A stretch of 64,000 nt of DNA from Riptortus pedestris (GCA_019009955.1 CM032229.1:9517001-9581000); one strand, 5' to 3'; shown: positions 33,863 to 46,380, counted from the first letter of the stretch. Numbers and translations are program-made. The notes: generated by a model not told the origin, from the letters alone.

Positions 33863-34131
33863 GAGCACCCCTACAACGTGGGTAGCTGCAACGACTGCTG
33901 GGGCGGTAGACATGATAAGCTGCTTGCCTGGGAGCCGGGCAACGGGACTAGAGCACCAGGAGGACCTGGACCCGGGGCCCATTGCCTCTGCAGGAACACA
34001 GTCTTGCAGCGAGGTGTCCCCATAGCCAAGATCGTCTCCTCCACCGAGTCGCTGGTACTAGAGCTGAGGGTAGATGCCGCCCATGCAGCCTCCAGCTACT
34101 TCAAACACCCTGCCGCACTCTTCGAAGCCAG
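33863..34131 (+). CDS. Culd: Culd-like gene, exon b: rest of CUB region 1
   Basis: The acceptor is tgtttgcag before 33863 and the donor is gccag|gtaatc after 34131. The exon has 269 nt, 89 codons plus two bases. It encodes EHPYNVGSCNDCWGGRHDKL, then a Gly/Pro-rich turn (GPGPGAHCLC), then a strand-rich stretch ending ELRVDAAHAASSYFKHPAAL and FEA. Four cysteines occur (SC, DC, HC, LC). The frame follows exon a directly. Upstream, two HX repeat copies in opposite orientation end about 125 bp before the acceptor. Confidence 0.88.
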
Positions 34132-34605
34132 GTAATCCCCCAATCGGGCCCCATATATTTACCCAAGTGAGAAAGTAATTACAGATGAGCTATTTTAAAA
34201 AAAAAATTAACAATTTTATTTATCGAGGTAGAAAATAACGCATTTTGCTTAAAAAAAATAGTTCGAGATCGTTGGAATATGGCTCATAACACTAATAAAC
34301 AAGCCATAGACATCTGGCATGATGTTTACTTTTTCTGATGCAGTTTTTCATACTGATTACAAATCTGAAAACTGTTTTGCTCTAGCACGTCAGGTTTGTT
34401 TTTAATGAACGCCGAATTTTCCCAATAACGCCGTAGGGGCTTTCTTTAAATCGCTCTAGACCCTGTTCTAATTGTGCTAGGAAGGTGGGAGCGGGGTGAT
34501 TTCACTTGGTTCAGCATGGCCTTTCATATGACATGTAACAAACATCAGAGATAAAATGCAGCCAGTAGTAAAAACGTATTATGCCGTATGAGCGTAAAAA
34601 AGTTA

Positions 34606-35149
34606 TTATGCCTCCACTTCATATAAAGCTTGGACTCATGAAGAACCTCGTGAAGGCACTAGACAACCACTCAGATGGTTTTCGGAACCTATCCAACAAG
34701 TTTTGAGAGTTGAGTAGTGCGAAAGTGAAAGAAGGTGTGTTCATAGGTCCACAAATATGGAAGATCAATGCAGACAGTCACTTTGAAGACTTACTCAGCA
34801 GAATACTGAAAAAGATGCACTGTTGCCATTCATGTCTGTTGTAGCCAATTTCCTTGGAAAATCTGTTGACTATGTAAATATTGTGCAGACATGCATTAGT
34901 GCGTACAGCTTGATGGGTTGCAACATGGCCCTCAAGATTCATTTCCTCAACTTGTTTCCCAAGAACCTAGGTTCTGTCAGTGATGGGCATGGCCAACGTT
35001 TTCATCAAGACATCTAGGTGATGGAGTCCCGCTATCAGGGTCGATGGAGTGGAGCAATGTTGGCTGACTACTCCTGCATGCTTCAGCACCACATCCCAAA
35101 TGCTCAGCACAAACACAAGTCTAAAGTCAAAAAATTCAAACCAAACTAA
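34606..35149 (+). pseudogene. Remnant of a multicopy arthropod protein family (function unknown)
   Basis: Frame pieces read PPLHIKLGLMKNLVKALDNH, KVKEGVFIGPQIWKINADSH, FMSVVANFLGKSVDYVNIVQ, GCNMALKIHFLNLFPKNLGS, DGHGQRFHQDI and SRYQGRWSGAMLADYSCML. This block (PPLHIKLG... GPQI ... NLG...FHQDI...RYQGRW...MADY) is familiar from many uncharacterised, high-copy arthropod proteins. Its biochemical role is not known to me. In-frame stops (after SNKF, after FHQDI) and a frameshift near 34815 make this copy dead. It lies in the intron between exons b and c. Confidence 0.7.
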
Positions 35150-35721
35150 CTTTAAATTAAGGAACTTTATGTTCCTCTGTAAATCACAGTTAAAATGTGA
35201 GCTAAATAATATAATGCTATACAGTTTTACCAGAATATCACTCAAATTGAAATAGTTAATGGCATTTTGACTTGAAATAAAACTCTTTACCTTCTTCTCA
35301 CATCGACTTTATTAAATCACTCAAAATTTTGTAGTATTCACTAGCCTCTTCAAATTGTATAGGTTAGCTTTAAGTTACTTGCATAGGTTGTTTATGTTAG
35401 ATTCTATAAACTGACCTATACAGTCATCCATCCCCTGCACAGAGAGCCAGGATGAAAGTGGAAGCAAATTAGCTTACACATCAGCATACATGTCTACTGA
35501 TTCCTAGTAAAATTTTAAAAAATAATTTCCAAAAGAAACAGGATTGAGCCTTTATAAATCAATTTAACCAACCAATGAATTCTCAAATATAAAACCTATT
35601 GATAAGGAATGTAAAGAAAATAAAAAAAACAAATACCAACTCAAAGAGTTTCACTAACCAATTCAAAATGCGTAATAAAACAGTTGAGCTACGCAAAATC
35701 CAAATTAATACTCCAAAACGA

Positions 35722-35940
35722 GGGACTCAGGATAGCCATGTGAGTTAAGGCCTCGAGTTGATCTTAATCTCACTTGGAAAACCTAGAGTTGTGAGTTCAA
35801 TCTCACATAATAGGAATTAATTTAGTGACGAACTCATTAAATAAAATCATTAGTCCCACATTGGAAAGAAAAGGGTGTTAACCTGTAGATAACCCGTTCC
35901 AATTAGCCGTAGCAACACAAAATGGATGATAATAAATACC
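35722..35940 (+). mobile_element. tRNA-Leu-like SINE
   Basis: GACTCAGGATAGCCATGTGA head, variable arm and mutated B box (GTGAGTTCAATCTCAC), body, tail GATGATAATAAATACC. Located in intron b-c. Confidence 0.75.
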
Positions 35941-36197
35941 ATAGCAGCAAATAATCAAGACAGTTAGACTTTAACTAAACTAAACATTTAATAATGAAAA
36001 TAATGGATGTGTAAAAGAAGACTTAACCGTGTCAGAATGGCACGGAAAAGATCTCTGAAAGCTGTAACGTATTTAAAAATACTCAACATATCATATTTTG
36101 AAACTGTTACCATAACTTATTTTACCTTGCTTGACTCCACAATGAAAAATAATATATTTTTAATTTTCATTCATACAGCTATTTATTTTGTGCTTAG

Positions 36198-36375
36198 GTA
36201 CGAGTTTGTGCACAGCCCCCTGTGTGGGCCAGCAGTTATTCCCGCTAGCACGGAGGGAGAGCTCCACTTCCCCCACTATGAAGCACTAGGATACACCGAG
36301 CCACCTAGGAGCATCAGGTGCATATGGGAAATCAGGGTCAACCAGGACAGGGATGTATGGCTACACTTCGACAAA
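36198..36375 (+). CDS. Culd: Culd-like gene, exon c: start of CUB region 2
   Basis: The acceptor is gtgcttag before 36198 and the donor is acaaa|gtaatt after 36375. Its first base completes an Arg codon split by the intron; 59 codons follow. The peptide has YEFVHSPLCGP, STEGELHFPHYEALGY, PPRSIRCIWEIRVN and DVWLHFDK. The paired cysteines about 40 residues apart and the aromatic W/F strand pattern (CIWEIRV, VWLHFDK) are typical of the first half of a CUB domain. Confidence 0.88.
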
Positions 36376-38106
36376 GTAATTACTTATACTCCATTTATAA
36401 CTACATGAAATCTTAAAGAATATGTCATTTTATTTTATTTTTGTGTTGCGCTATAAAGTGATTTACACCCATTAAAGCCATGAAAAACTAACCAAATGGT
36501 ACAATAACATTGAGTTTTTGGTCAAAGGATGTTAATATTGCAATTAAACCATCAAAACTGTATTTTTTCGGGAATAGTAAGAGAGTGCAGATTGAAAACA
36601 TATTCTGATCTACCAATTTTTCGGTCTAATTCAGCATATGCAGAAAAACCTATTACATAGATCATAACTAATTACATGAAGACATATTATTAAGCAAACT
36701 TTAATAAATAAATTGCATGCTTAATTAATCCTTATGTATTAAATTGTTGTTAATTTATTGCCAGTACAGTATATTTTGTTATTTTAGTTATTCATTTGAA
36801 CAATATTCATTGTTATTTAATTAACAAGACTCATTAAAAATCAAAAGTTAAAAATAGCATGAAATAGGAATATCACCTTATTAAAAGTGATTTATTCATC
36901 AACTTTTGCGACTGCTATGCATGGTATTTATTTCATATTAATGTTCTTATGGTATAAGAATTAAAATTTCCTAAATACAAAAATTATCTATACTATCTTA
37001 TTTATAATAATAATAAGTATTTCTGCAGATTATGTCTAACCAAAAATATCTTAGAATTTCAAGGTTGTTGGCAGGGACAATACAAAATTGTCTTCAATTT
37101 TTTATAATTTATTTGTTTCAGCTATCAACTTTCTTGATATGAGGCTTACCTCTTTAGGAGTACAAATATTAACATTTCAGTATTGCTTGAGAAACCTAAA
37201 TCTATACTAGAGACATTTTAGCCATCGAATGTTCACATTCTGACAACACAAATTCACAAATTTTGGTTTTCAGATTTTAATGGGATTACCCATTTGACCC
37301 TCCCCTATTTGAACCCATTTTGGCAAGTTTTGGCTTGTGCATATTTGCATAACTCAAAAATGACTAGCTTTAGAAAGTTGAAATTTCATATTTTGGACTA
37401 TTGTAAGGTCTAATTGTTCACCTAAATTATTTATATTTATGAATTCCAATATATGTATTCCGATTTCCTGTCTAAATGTAATTTATTAGTGACAGGATGG
37501 ATATTAAGAGTGCTTGGATGGATTTGTGAAATTTTTTATTGTTTATATCATGAATATGAATATTGCCAACATGAGCTATTTTTTAATCTACCAAAACTGA
37601 CAGGAGTAAAGTTATTGGGGTGTCAAAACTTACATTTGTCAATATCCTCATTAATGTTTGTTTTGACAGAAAAACATGAACAAGTTGTGCTCAAAATATC
37701 AGTCTTAATATGTTGCTTCAATTTATGAATTTCGAAATTCTGATTTCCAATTTCCAGTCACAAAATATCATTTATCAGCGTTCCATGAGTATGCCTCAAT
37801 TAGATTGTAAAATTTTGTGAATATTTATTTAGGGATTGGAATTTGTTGCCATGCACTGTCGATATTATGTATGGTATTCTAGCATTGACAGGAGTTGTGA
37901 GGGTTTACTTGAAATAACCTCAATACATTTCCACAGGAAACCAGTTATTTTACGCATTACAGGACATTTCTGTTTGTTGATGAAAAAAAATGGGATGATT
38001 TGTATGTAGGCTAATCTAATATTAGCTTTATATTTTCATGGGAAGCAATTTCTATAATCATGACCCGGCTAGTGAGTTCTAAATGAATTATATATTTTGT
38101 TACTAG
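36376..38106. other. Intron c-d, no repeat recognised
   Basis: Unusually free of the window's repeat families; long AT-rich low-complexity stretches. Confidence 0.5.
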
Positions 38107-38397
38107 GTGAGATTTACTACTCGAGATTGCGAGGACGGTAGACTAGAGGTATACCTGCCATCGAGAGCCGATCACCCGTTCATGTCTATCTGCGGGCACA
38201 ATGTGAGCCTAAAGGAGATGCCGCCACTCACATCTCTAGATCTGACGGGGCCAACGCCTGGTGAATCTCCTTCAGTCAAGATCCAGTTCATTGGGACTAT
38301 GACTCCAGCTAGGGCTGCATTCAAGATCGCCTGGACCGAGCTGTTCCATCTTCCTCGCAACCCTGACGGAACTCTCATGACCAGCAAGCTCACCGAA
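38107..38397 (+). CDS. Culd: Culd-like gene, exon d: end of CUB region 2 and linker
   Basis: The acceptor is gttactag before 38107 and the donor is ccgaa|gtcagt after 38397. The exon has 291 nt, 97 codons, phase 0 at both ends. It encodes VRFTTRDCEDGRLEVYLP (CUB motif with C-x-D/E-G-x-L-x-V), MSICGHNVS, VKIQFIGTMTPARAAFKIAW and a linker ELFHLPRNPDGT. The donor has C at +3, weaker than consensus. If it is not used, translation stops four codons on (TAG 38407-38409), with AATAAA at 38415-38420. Skipping exon e would still join this exon to exon f in frame. Confidence 0.88.
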
Positions 38398-38406
38398 GTC
38401 AGTTAT

Positions 38407-38420
38407 TAGTCTACAATAAA
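38407..38420 (+). promoter_or_regulatory. In-frame stop and AATAAA just after exon d (possible alternative 3' end)
   Basis: The exon d frame continues VSY and stops at TAG 38407-38409. AATAAA lies at 38415-38420, followed about 30 bases later by a T/GT-rich stretch (38451-38470) as expected of a downstream element. This would give a form ending after CUB region 2, without LDLa module or membrane helix. Sequence is seen directly; use is inferred. Confidence 0.45.
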
Positions 38421-39599
38421 GTTTTCACAATCGCCACCTAAACACTGTTAGATTTTATGTTATTTGTGTCACTCGAAAAGAGAACCATCTCTTTATCATC
38501 CTTTGTTTTTTTTTTCTATCACAAATTATTTTTTCCCATTGTTATCACACTATACAGAGTAGCTAGTTCAATAACGACATGATTGTTCTTTGATTTCATT
38601 ATGTATAGCAATGTACATTGTTTTGTGCTTCAAACACTTTTCACTATTTCAAGCTTTCTGTCTTTGCATGCACTTTTATGTTCTTTCTCTCTGTTCTTCA
38701 CTTTACAGGTATTGATAGAATTTAAATCAGTAGGTGTTAAAGCTTCTTCATTTTGATGTATTGTCTTAGGCAATGTTTGTACTTTTGTGTGAAATTTAAT
38801 AAAAAAAAGTGTTTTTTAAAGTGTTAAATATTATCACCACCAACCATATCTGACAAAAAGCAAGAGGATAAACCAATACGTTTGGATAATTAATGAAAAT
38901 AATAGTCGTGAAACTCTTCATTGGGATTGAACAAACTGGAAATATGTTCCCAAAGATCTAATACAAAATTTAAGAGAAATAAGATAACAACAAGTGATGT
39001 TAGTAGGGATTAGTATAATGCTAATAGCTGCAAACATAGTATTACCAATAATCCAATATTAGTAAAATTTAAATATACATTAAATCTCCTTAACTATGAA
39101 TCACTTATCTTCACTTAATCAATGCATTTGAACTTGTTTAATACTCTATACATTTAAAATCTATGCAGTATAACTTAAAAAAAAAAAAAAAAAAAAAAGA
39201 ATAAATTTAATAACTCTTCTAATAATACTTATAATTAATAAACCCCTTTTAAAGAATATTTAGTAGACATTCATTTTAAATGCAAACTTTGGTATTATTC
39301 TTGTAGTCAACTACACGCATAAGAAAATAAAAAATAATTAATGATAACGTTAAACGTCCAAAAATCCAAAACCATTCTAAAATAAAAGAACATAATTTTA
39401 ATAGAAAAAGAAAATGTATTGACGACAATACAGATGCTGATATTATTACCAATCTCAAGAAAATAAAATTAGTTCTAACAAAAATTAATTATTTCTATAA
39501 AAATAAAGCTGACGATAACCATAAATAAACATATAGAATAACGAAAGGATACTAATTTTGCAAATAAAAAATCTAGAGGAATCCAAATTTATTGTATAT
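38421..39599. other. Intron d-e, 5' part
   Basis: A pure A-run at 39179-39198. 39400-39590 may be decayed upstream coding of the Penelope-like copy, but no motif is clear. Confidence 0.4.
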
Positions 39600-39946
39600 T
39601 GAATTACAACCCCACAATAGCCAAGAAGAGTACATCGATATGCAAAGATATTGGACAAACCACATGGAAATATCCAAACAGAGTGAAAAATAGCTTTAGC
39701 CAAATACAAGATAAATTGAAATAAACAGATACCAAATACAATGGATAAAAAATAAACTGAATGGATTGCAATAAAAATTATATAGGGGAATTATCACAAT
39801 TACTCAAAAGAAGAATCAGAAAACACATGATAAACATTGAAAATAACAACTATAAATTATCCCTAGTCGACCATGCGATTAAATGCACCCATAACTTTGA
39901 TTTTGAAAACGTAAGTATGGTAGAAAAAAAAGCAAGAAGAAAATAA
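39600..39946 (+). pseudogene. Penelope-like GIY-YIG endonuclease remnant, copy 1
   Basis: Open pieces read KSTSICKDIGQTTWKYPNRV, KNSFSQIQDKL, MDCNKNYIGELSQLLKRRIR and KHMINIEN, ending CTHNFDFENVSMVEKKA. The CxxxYIGExSxxLxxRIRxH block, a later H and N-F-D-F-E-N-V match the GIY-YIG endonuclease that follows the RT in Penelope-like retroelements. Stops lie upstream. Nucleotide identity with 61220-61570 is obvious along the whole stretch. Confidence 0.68.
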
Positions 39947-39959
39947 AATGACAATGTTA

Positions 39960-40624
39960 AAATTATATTCAACTTCTCTAGTAACAAAATTCAAAATTCC
40001 TAGACAAATTCATAGCTATTGAACTATAATGGGAAATTAAATAGTTATTTGTAAAATAAGAATTATCAGCGAAACTGAACTGTATCTAGAATCTGTTGCT
40101 TCTATTGGATGTCTGTTGTTGTTTAATTGTAAAAAAAAAAAAAAAAATTTCATTTAATTATAAAAAGAAAATGTGTTAGTTTTCTCTGATTAGTTTGTTA
40201 TTAAAGTGAATTTTTAATCCAGTCACAAATCATTAGGAGATAAATGGTCTCTTAGGAATTTATCGTGGTAAAGCTTGATGGTGAAGCTCTTGTTTGATAA
40301 ATTAAAAGTAACCTGGTTTGAACCAGATAAACTCCAGAATGTTTTTCGTTTTGTTTTAATACTACAGTAATAAATACATTTGGGGCTCAGGGAGGCAGCA
40401 AGAAAAAGCAAAATTGTTTCAATTTCATTGAGATTGAAAACAAAAATGCTAAAAAATATACTCATTCTACATTTATACTTTGTATTTGTATTTTTTTGGT
40501 AAGAGTATCTAAATATGTTTTATAAACAATAAATTCTTTTCTACGAAAGAAGAAATTTTCAAGATGAACTGAACCATATTCATAATTAAGAAAGAACTGC
40601 TGTGTCGCATGTGCTCATATCTGC
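39960..40624. other. Intron d-e, nothing recognised
   Basis: An A-run at 40132-40147 could be a retro-tail; direction uncertain. Confidence 0.4.
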
Positions 40625-41330
40625 AAATATTCCTAAGGGAAATCAGCTATTGAGGTCATACTATGTTATTTTCAAAAAATGTCTTCAAATGTCCTTCCTA
40701 GATGACAAAAATTAGGTCCTTTAAAAACTACCTCCCTCTCTCTACATATACACATTATATATAAATATATAGACAGACAGACAGATAGATAGATACAGGT
40801 TTTACATTCTAAACTATATGATTTTTATTTGGGGTTCAGGCTAGCCATGGGATTTAAAGCGTTGACCTTAATCTCACATGGTAAACCTAGAGTGGCAAGT
40901 TTGATTCCCGCCTGGCCTATAGGAATTTAATTATTGACAAACTCATTAAATAAAATCTGTAGTCCCACTCTGGCTGGAAAAGGGTGGTAACCTGTAGGTA
41001 ACCCGTCCCAATTAGCTATAGTAACACAAAGTGGATGTTAATAAATAACATATAAACATATTTGATCAATACCATACTCAATATTCAACAGCTTTATGGA
41101 AAACTAAAAATTATATTAGGTAATGGCTACAATCGGCCTTTGCAGAAGGGGTTTAGGGGGGAGGGAATATTTGAATGTTCAAAATATCTTTGTTACTACG
41201 AGTCAAATCAAAAAATTATAAATATCCAATTTTGTTGAAATATTAGTTTTAATTTGAATTTTTTTAGTATCAGCCTTTTTTAAACTCCCAATCCAATTCA
41301 TCCGATTTTTACTTTATGTGTCTGTCCCTA
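40625..41330 (-). mobile_element. HX repeat split by a SINE
   Basis: 40625-40745 (CTAAGGGAAATCAGCTATTG to a CT/TA/GACA simple tract) and 41060-41330 (GGGGTTTAGGGGGGAGGGAA, AAAATATCTTTGTTACTACG) flank the SINE at 40831-41050. Confidence 0.65.
40831..41050 (+). mobile_element. tRNA-Leu-like SINE, full length, nested in an HX copy
   Basis: GGGGTTCAGGCTAGCCATGG to GTGGATGTTAATAAATA. It separates two halves of an HX repeat (40625-40745 and 41060-41330), so it inserted after HX. Confidence 0.8.
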
Positions 41331-43696
41331 AATATCTCATGCCCAGATAATATATTGATTCCTGTTTACATACACTCCATACTATGAAAGAAATAGTCCA
41401 CACAAATCAGCAGTGTGTCATTAACCATCATGTAAGAAATCCTATCCAGAGGAAGAAGAAATTTTCTATATTTAGCCACTGAGCTGAAACAGAATCAGAA
41501 AGAGTTGTTGTCACGTCTGTTCATATTTCAATTAATGATCATTTCCAAAATTCTGATAATATATCTATAAACATGACAATAGATTAATTAAAGTAAATAG
41601 TCTTATTAGAACAATAGCACTCCTATAATAGTTAGGTAATTAATTGAAAATCCATAATAAATTTTTCATTACATAAATATTCAATAATTAATAATTCATA
41701 GTCAAGTTTGAAACAGTCATTGATGAGTTGAAATTCTTTCTGGTATGCAATAGTGTGTGATAAATTAGAAAAGTAATATATGTGATTGTTTAAGTGGATT
41801 AACATGGTAAAACATACATTTAAATAAAAATATTTCATTTAAAAAATAATGCAAGTATGGGGAAATGAGCACCCACTAAATTCAAAAACCTAAAGTTGTA
41901 TTTAAATTTTGTGAAAAGAAATGGAAATTAAATGCATTAATTATGAAACTTATAATTAAGTCGGGAGAACTAAAAATATATATTTAATAATAAAATGTTC
42001 TTGTTAGGAATATTAATACAGTGAACCAAAGTCAACCTCAGCTCAAATTTCCCGATTCTTTAAACAATTTCCTATTTGGGGATAGATATTATAGATTATT
42101 TTATGTATTTATATATTGTATCATTGTAGATTATTTTATTTATTTATTACACATAGGGTGTCCAAGACTGATCTTAAACTGTTTATTTTTTAATTTGTCT
42201 CTTTTTAAGTAGACGCATTCAAAAATATTTGTGAATAAAAGAGCAGGAAAAAATACTTATGAATCTAGCATTAGATCTTTAATATTTGTGTGCACAAGTC
42301 GCCTGAAAAATTATTATGATGTTGAGGAAACCAGATTTTACAATGACATACATCCTTTAATTTGAAAGACATCGACATGCCGTTTTTTGATTCTTTAATA
42401 ACTTTTTATGAACTTTGAAAGAACATAATAAAAAATATTATTATTATTATTTATTAACGTCCACTTTTTGCAACTTAGGCTAATTGGGACGGGTTATCTA
42501 CAGGTTACCACCCTTTTCTAGCCAGGGTGGGATTTTAGGATGTTATTTAATGAATTTCGTCACTAAATAATTTCCTTTACCCAGGCGAGAATCGAACTCG
42601 CCACTCTAGGTTTATCATGTGAGATAAAGGTCAACGCTTTAACTCGCATGGCTAGCCTGAGCCCCTAATAAAAAATAGAATTCATCTATAGACCACAACA
42701 TTTTGACATGTGTCGACAGTTCTTGGCCTGTCAAAGTTAAAAAATAATGCTCTTTGGTGAAACTATAGAAGGAGACCTCCAATTTTTCCCTCTGGCATAT
42801 TTTGATTAAATTATCCGTTTAGCCATGAAAAACATTTGATCCGGTTTATCTTGGACACCATGTATATATAAGGAAAATATTAATCACCTATTTGTGGACT
42901 CAGGAGTCCTGCATTTATTTGTTCCAAAACTATTCTTCACAAATTAAATGCTTTAAGTCTTTTGAGCACATGAGGTACAATTGTGAATTTAGTAAATCAC
43001 AAAGAAATAATAAAGAACTGAAATATCAAGGAACAGTAAACAGAAACAGAAATCCTTTATTAAATCATCCTCTGAAAATGTTTCAATCATTTCCATAATA
43101 GCAAATGAAGGAATTTGAAATATTTTTGATAAAAAGTTGATTTTGAAAATCCAAAACAATTTACATGGTAGATGACCATAGAACGAGTATAATGAGAATA
43201 GAAAATGATTATATATTTTTCTCTATTTCTTTTACTTTATAAACTTTTCTGGTTTGGCTTTAAAGCTCTCATAGAATATTTAAAAAACAAAACACTTAAA
43301 CAATTTAGCATCTACGTGTAAACTGATTCCCTCACTCAATGCAGCTAAGATCTCTACACTATTTCACATTCTCTAAATGAAAGTAAAAATATTTAGTATT
43401 TTTCAAAGAGCAACAAACTCATTTTTTTTCAATAATAACTCCAAGAGTATTAGATGATAATATATTGTGAAAGCTCATTTCAAAGGGGGCCAGTAAGTAA
43501 TGAAAATATTATAATCTACTACTGAAATGAACGTGAAGAAGTCAAGAGATATGGAAGAAATTATATGAGACTATAAATTAAATTTAACTTTTTTCTGACG
43601 TTTATGCAGAGTTACAACGAATGGAAAAAAAAAAGCTAATGCTTTTATTCATTTTCTTGTTCTACCTGACTAATGGGCTTGTGTTTAAATTCACAG
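41331..43696. other. Intron d-e, 3' part
   Basis: Apart from the SINE at 42437-42665 nothing is recognised. Confidence 0.45.
42437..42665 (-). mobile_element. tRNA-Leu-like SINE, best-preserved copy
   Basis: About 229 bp. On the - strand it has the head GGGGCTCAGGCTAGCCATGC, A-box-like TAGCCATGCGAG, anticodon-loop TTTAT region, variable arm CCTAGAGTGG and B box CGAGTTCGATTCTCGCC (about 42585-42600). A unique body follows, ending (ATA)n. A and B boxes are internal RNA polymerase III promoters; similarity of D-arm and long variable arm to tRNA-Leu is my reading, without a fold program. Confidence 0.8.
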
Positions 43697-43738
43697 GTTT
43701 CCGTTGCCCGACAAGCTGGAGCATCTGGCATAGAGCCG
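43697..43738 (+). CDS. Culd: Culd-like gene, exon e: 42-nt symmetric microexon (probable)
   Basis: Fourteen codons, VSVARQAGASGIEP, phase 0 on both sides. The acceptor is strong: a T-rich tract from 43645, a branch-like ctgactaat near 43670, and attcacag. The donor is ccg|gtatat. Base composition is GC-richer than the intron around it, like the other exons. Being 42 nt and phase 0, it can be included or skipped without changing the frame; it would lengthen the linker between CUB region 2 and LDLa. No domain is recognised in it. Confidence 0.6.
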
Positions 43739-46310
43739 GTATATCTCTACTTTCTTACTTGGCTTTTCTAAATTAAATCTAACATAAGCCCCATCCTTGA
43801 TAAAGTATAACCATCAAACTAGATATTAGGTAGTATTAAACTCGATATCAGTTGCAAGTTTAAATCCTTTTTATTGAGTAGAAGACCATAATTTCCCATA
43901 TACCTAATGGTTTCCATATTTGAGATAAAATGAGGATTAGAAATTTCAATAGATGACTCATTATTCTATTCATGTAAACAATTTATTTACTAAACATTGC
44001 TGTAGCATTTGACCTTAATACATGTATACTTGTGGCACTGCATGCAGTAATATTTATTACTTGTGCATGCTAGAAAATCAAAGTATTATAAATAAGAAAA
44101 AGTTATAAAGTGTTATTATTGGATTGGAACATATGAAATGCAGGTCCCAAGGTTGAGAGGCAAATGAATAAAATTAAAGGATAACACCCAAATGAGAAAA
44201 TAACTTCCATTACCCAGGAAGGGAAGGGTTCCTATCTCAGATTAATGAAACATTAATTTTATGGTACTTTAAAAAAAATATTATTTTTGTAACAAAAACT
44301 AAAAAGGCCAGTTTTCCTTGAAAATGTAAATATCTGACTCAAGAGACTTTGAAGAGCCCAAACAACTTTGGTGAGAAGCTGAGTGGCCCACTCGACACAT
44401 TTCCTCTTGTATTGTGGTTGTATTACAGAACAACAGCCTATATTCAAGTAGCTTGTTAATTTCCAACGAAATAGCTTGAATCCACATAAATAAGACCTAA
44501 TACTGAAGAATTTCACCCTCAAAATGCAAATAGAAATTCACAATTTAGTTACAAAAAACTGAGATGCCCACACCGCACTAGTTTAAGTATATTATCAGGT
44601 GGACTAAGGTTAATAAAATGCTCTTTGCCAGTTCCTAGGCCTGAATTTATGGGTGCCGTTAACCATTAGCCTCTATATTGTTTGCTGGAAATCAAGGGTA
44701 GTGCAATCTCAAAGAAAGTATAAACAGAAGACTTCATTTCTACAAGTTTATTTAATTCATTTACTACAGCAAGTACCCTTTTCAATTTAATGGCATCTTA
44801 TAGAGAATCTTCTAAAAAATAGAATAGTATTGAATCAAACCAAAACTTTTGTTGAGCATGAGATTTGAATCACTGGTCTCTGCTACTGAGTGGTTGGAAT
44901 ATAGATATCAGTTTTTGTTCTCTTTTGGAGTCTTGACTCACATTAGTCTCTGCTCTGGTGCTAACTCACAATGGCCTAGTTTAGCTTCATTCGATAGAAG
45001 AATAAATAACCTTCTCTATACTATTAAAGATACAATAACAAAAGTAATAGAAGGAACTAAAGCACTACAAATTAGCAGGAAACCAGTAGGTAGAAATAGA
45101 AATGGTTGCAGAAAGTCCTAAAAGCTACTCTAGATTAATTAAAACTCATGATAAATGCCCCAAAAATGTTTTAGTAGTAAAGAAAAAAAAAACGAAGCAA
45201 TACAATACCAGTACTAAAATTGGACCATAATAGAAAGAGTGAGGCAATTTTGTAAGTATGAAAGCATCATCACTAAATACTATAATAATATACAAGAAAT
45301 AGAACAGTCGTCAGTCTAACACAAAAATAACTTGCTAATAAGCTTAAAAGTATGATCGCAAAAAAGTTTTGTCCAACTCATTGGTTCATGAGAATGAACA
45401 TTAAATGCTTCAAAAATAAGAATACTAATGAGATAAAATGTGGATTTGGTAGTGAATTTCCAGCCGACTCAGGCTTGAGAGAAATTTAACATGGAAGTTC
45501 TAGTTGAGGTAAGTAAAAATTAATGTGTAATTCATATTAGGGGGAAATAGAAGGCAAAGATTATTGGGCATATTCTATGAGACAATTTTCTCACAAATGT
45601 ATTGGAAGATAACAAATGTTGGCACAGGAGAAGAAAGATACCCAAAAAGTCATCTTTCAACTTTAACAAACATCCCATGGATTTGGAGGGAGTTGGGTAT
45701 AGTAGTAAGAAAGGAGTAGTTTATGATAGAAACTATATCATAGTTATGATAGTGGTTGCATGCGCGATGATTAGACCTGATCACCAGCACTGGTCTTAGG
45801 AAACATACCTTAACTACAAATGTAAGTATCCTAAAATGTGGATATCCAGTCTATAAGTTTATGGAGGAGGAGGGAAGGCTCGCTTGTTTCAATTAAACCA
45901 ATTTCTATGGGAGTCCAAGCATGTATCAGGGAGAATGAAAATGAAGAAATGGCTTTCCAAATAGCAATGTTCCAGAAGTTGTAAAAATGTTTGAAACACC
46001 TGATGTATGGAAGCCAGTAAGGCATGTTTTAAAATTCTAGTGCTTTTTCATTAGAAGAAGGAGATATAGAGGTTGATTGCGTAACAAATAATTAAACAAA
46101 GATTCACAAAATGATATAAAAATCATCTATATATATCAGAAAATCCCTATGTTAGTCAGTAAAAAGTGTAATAAATAAAGAATATTTTTAAGATTCTCAG
46201 TTTTAGGCTCACTTCATAAAATCTTTGAGAATTCAAATTTGCCAATAGAATTTCTAAATTTCAAACACGTTTACTTCATTGAAATAATAGTAAAGTTGGA
46301 AGTGTATGTG

Positions 46311-46380
<70 letters not shown>

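Noticed and set aside
36007..36197. Upstream extension of the exon c frame
   Set aside because: The sequence before 36198 is AT-rich intron with a good acceptor (gtgcttag); the homology begins at the acceptor.
45602..45799. Small Lys/Arg-rich frame as a possible gene
   Set aside because: Lies in the intron, no family, no splice or promoter context.
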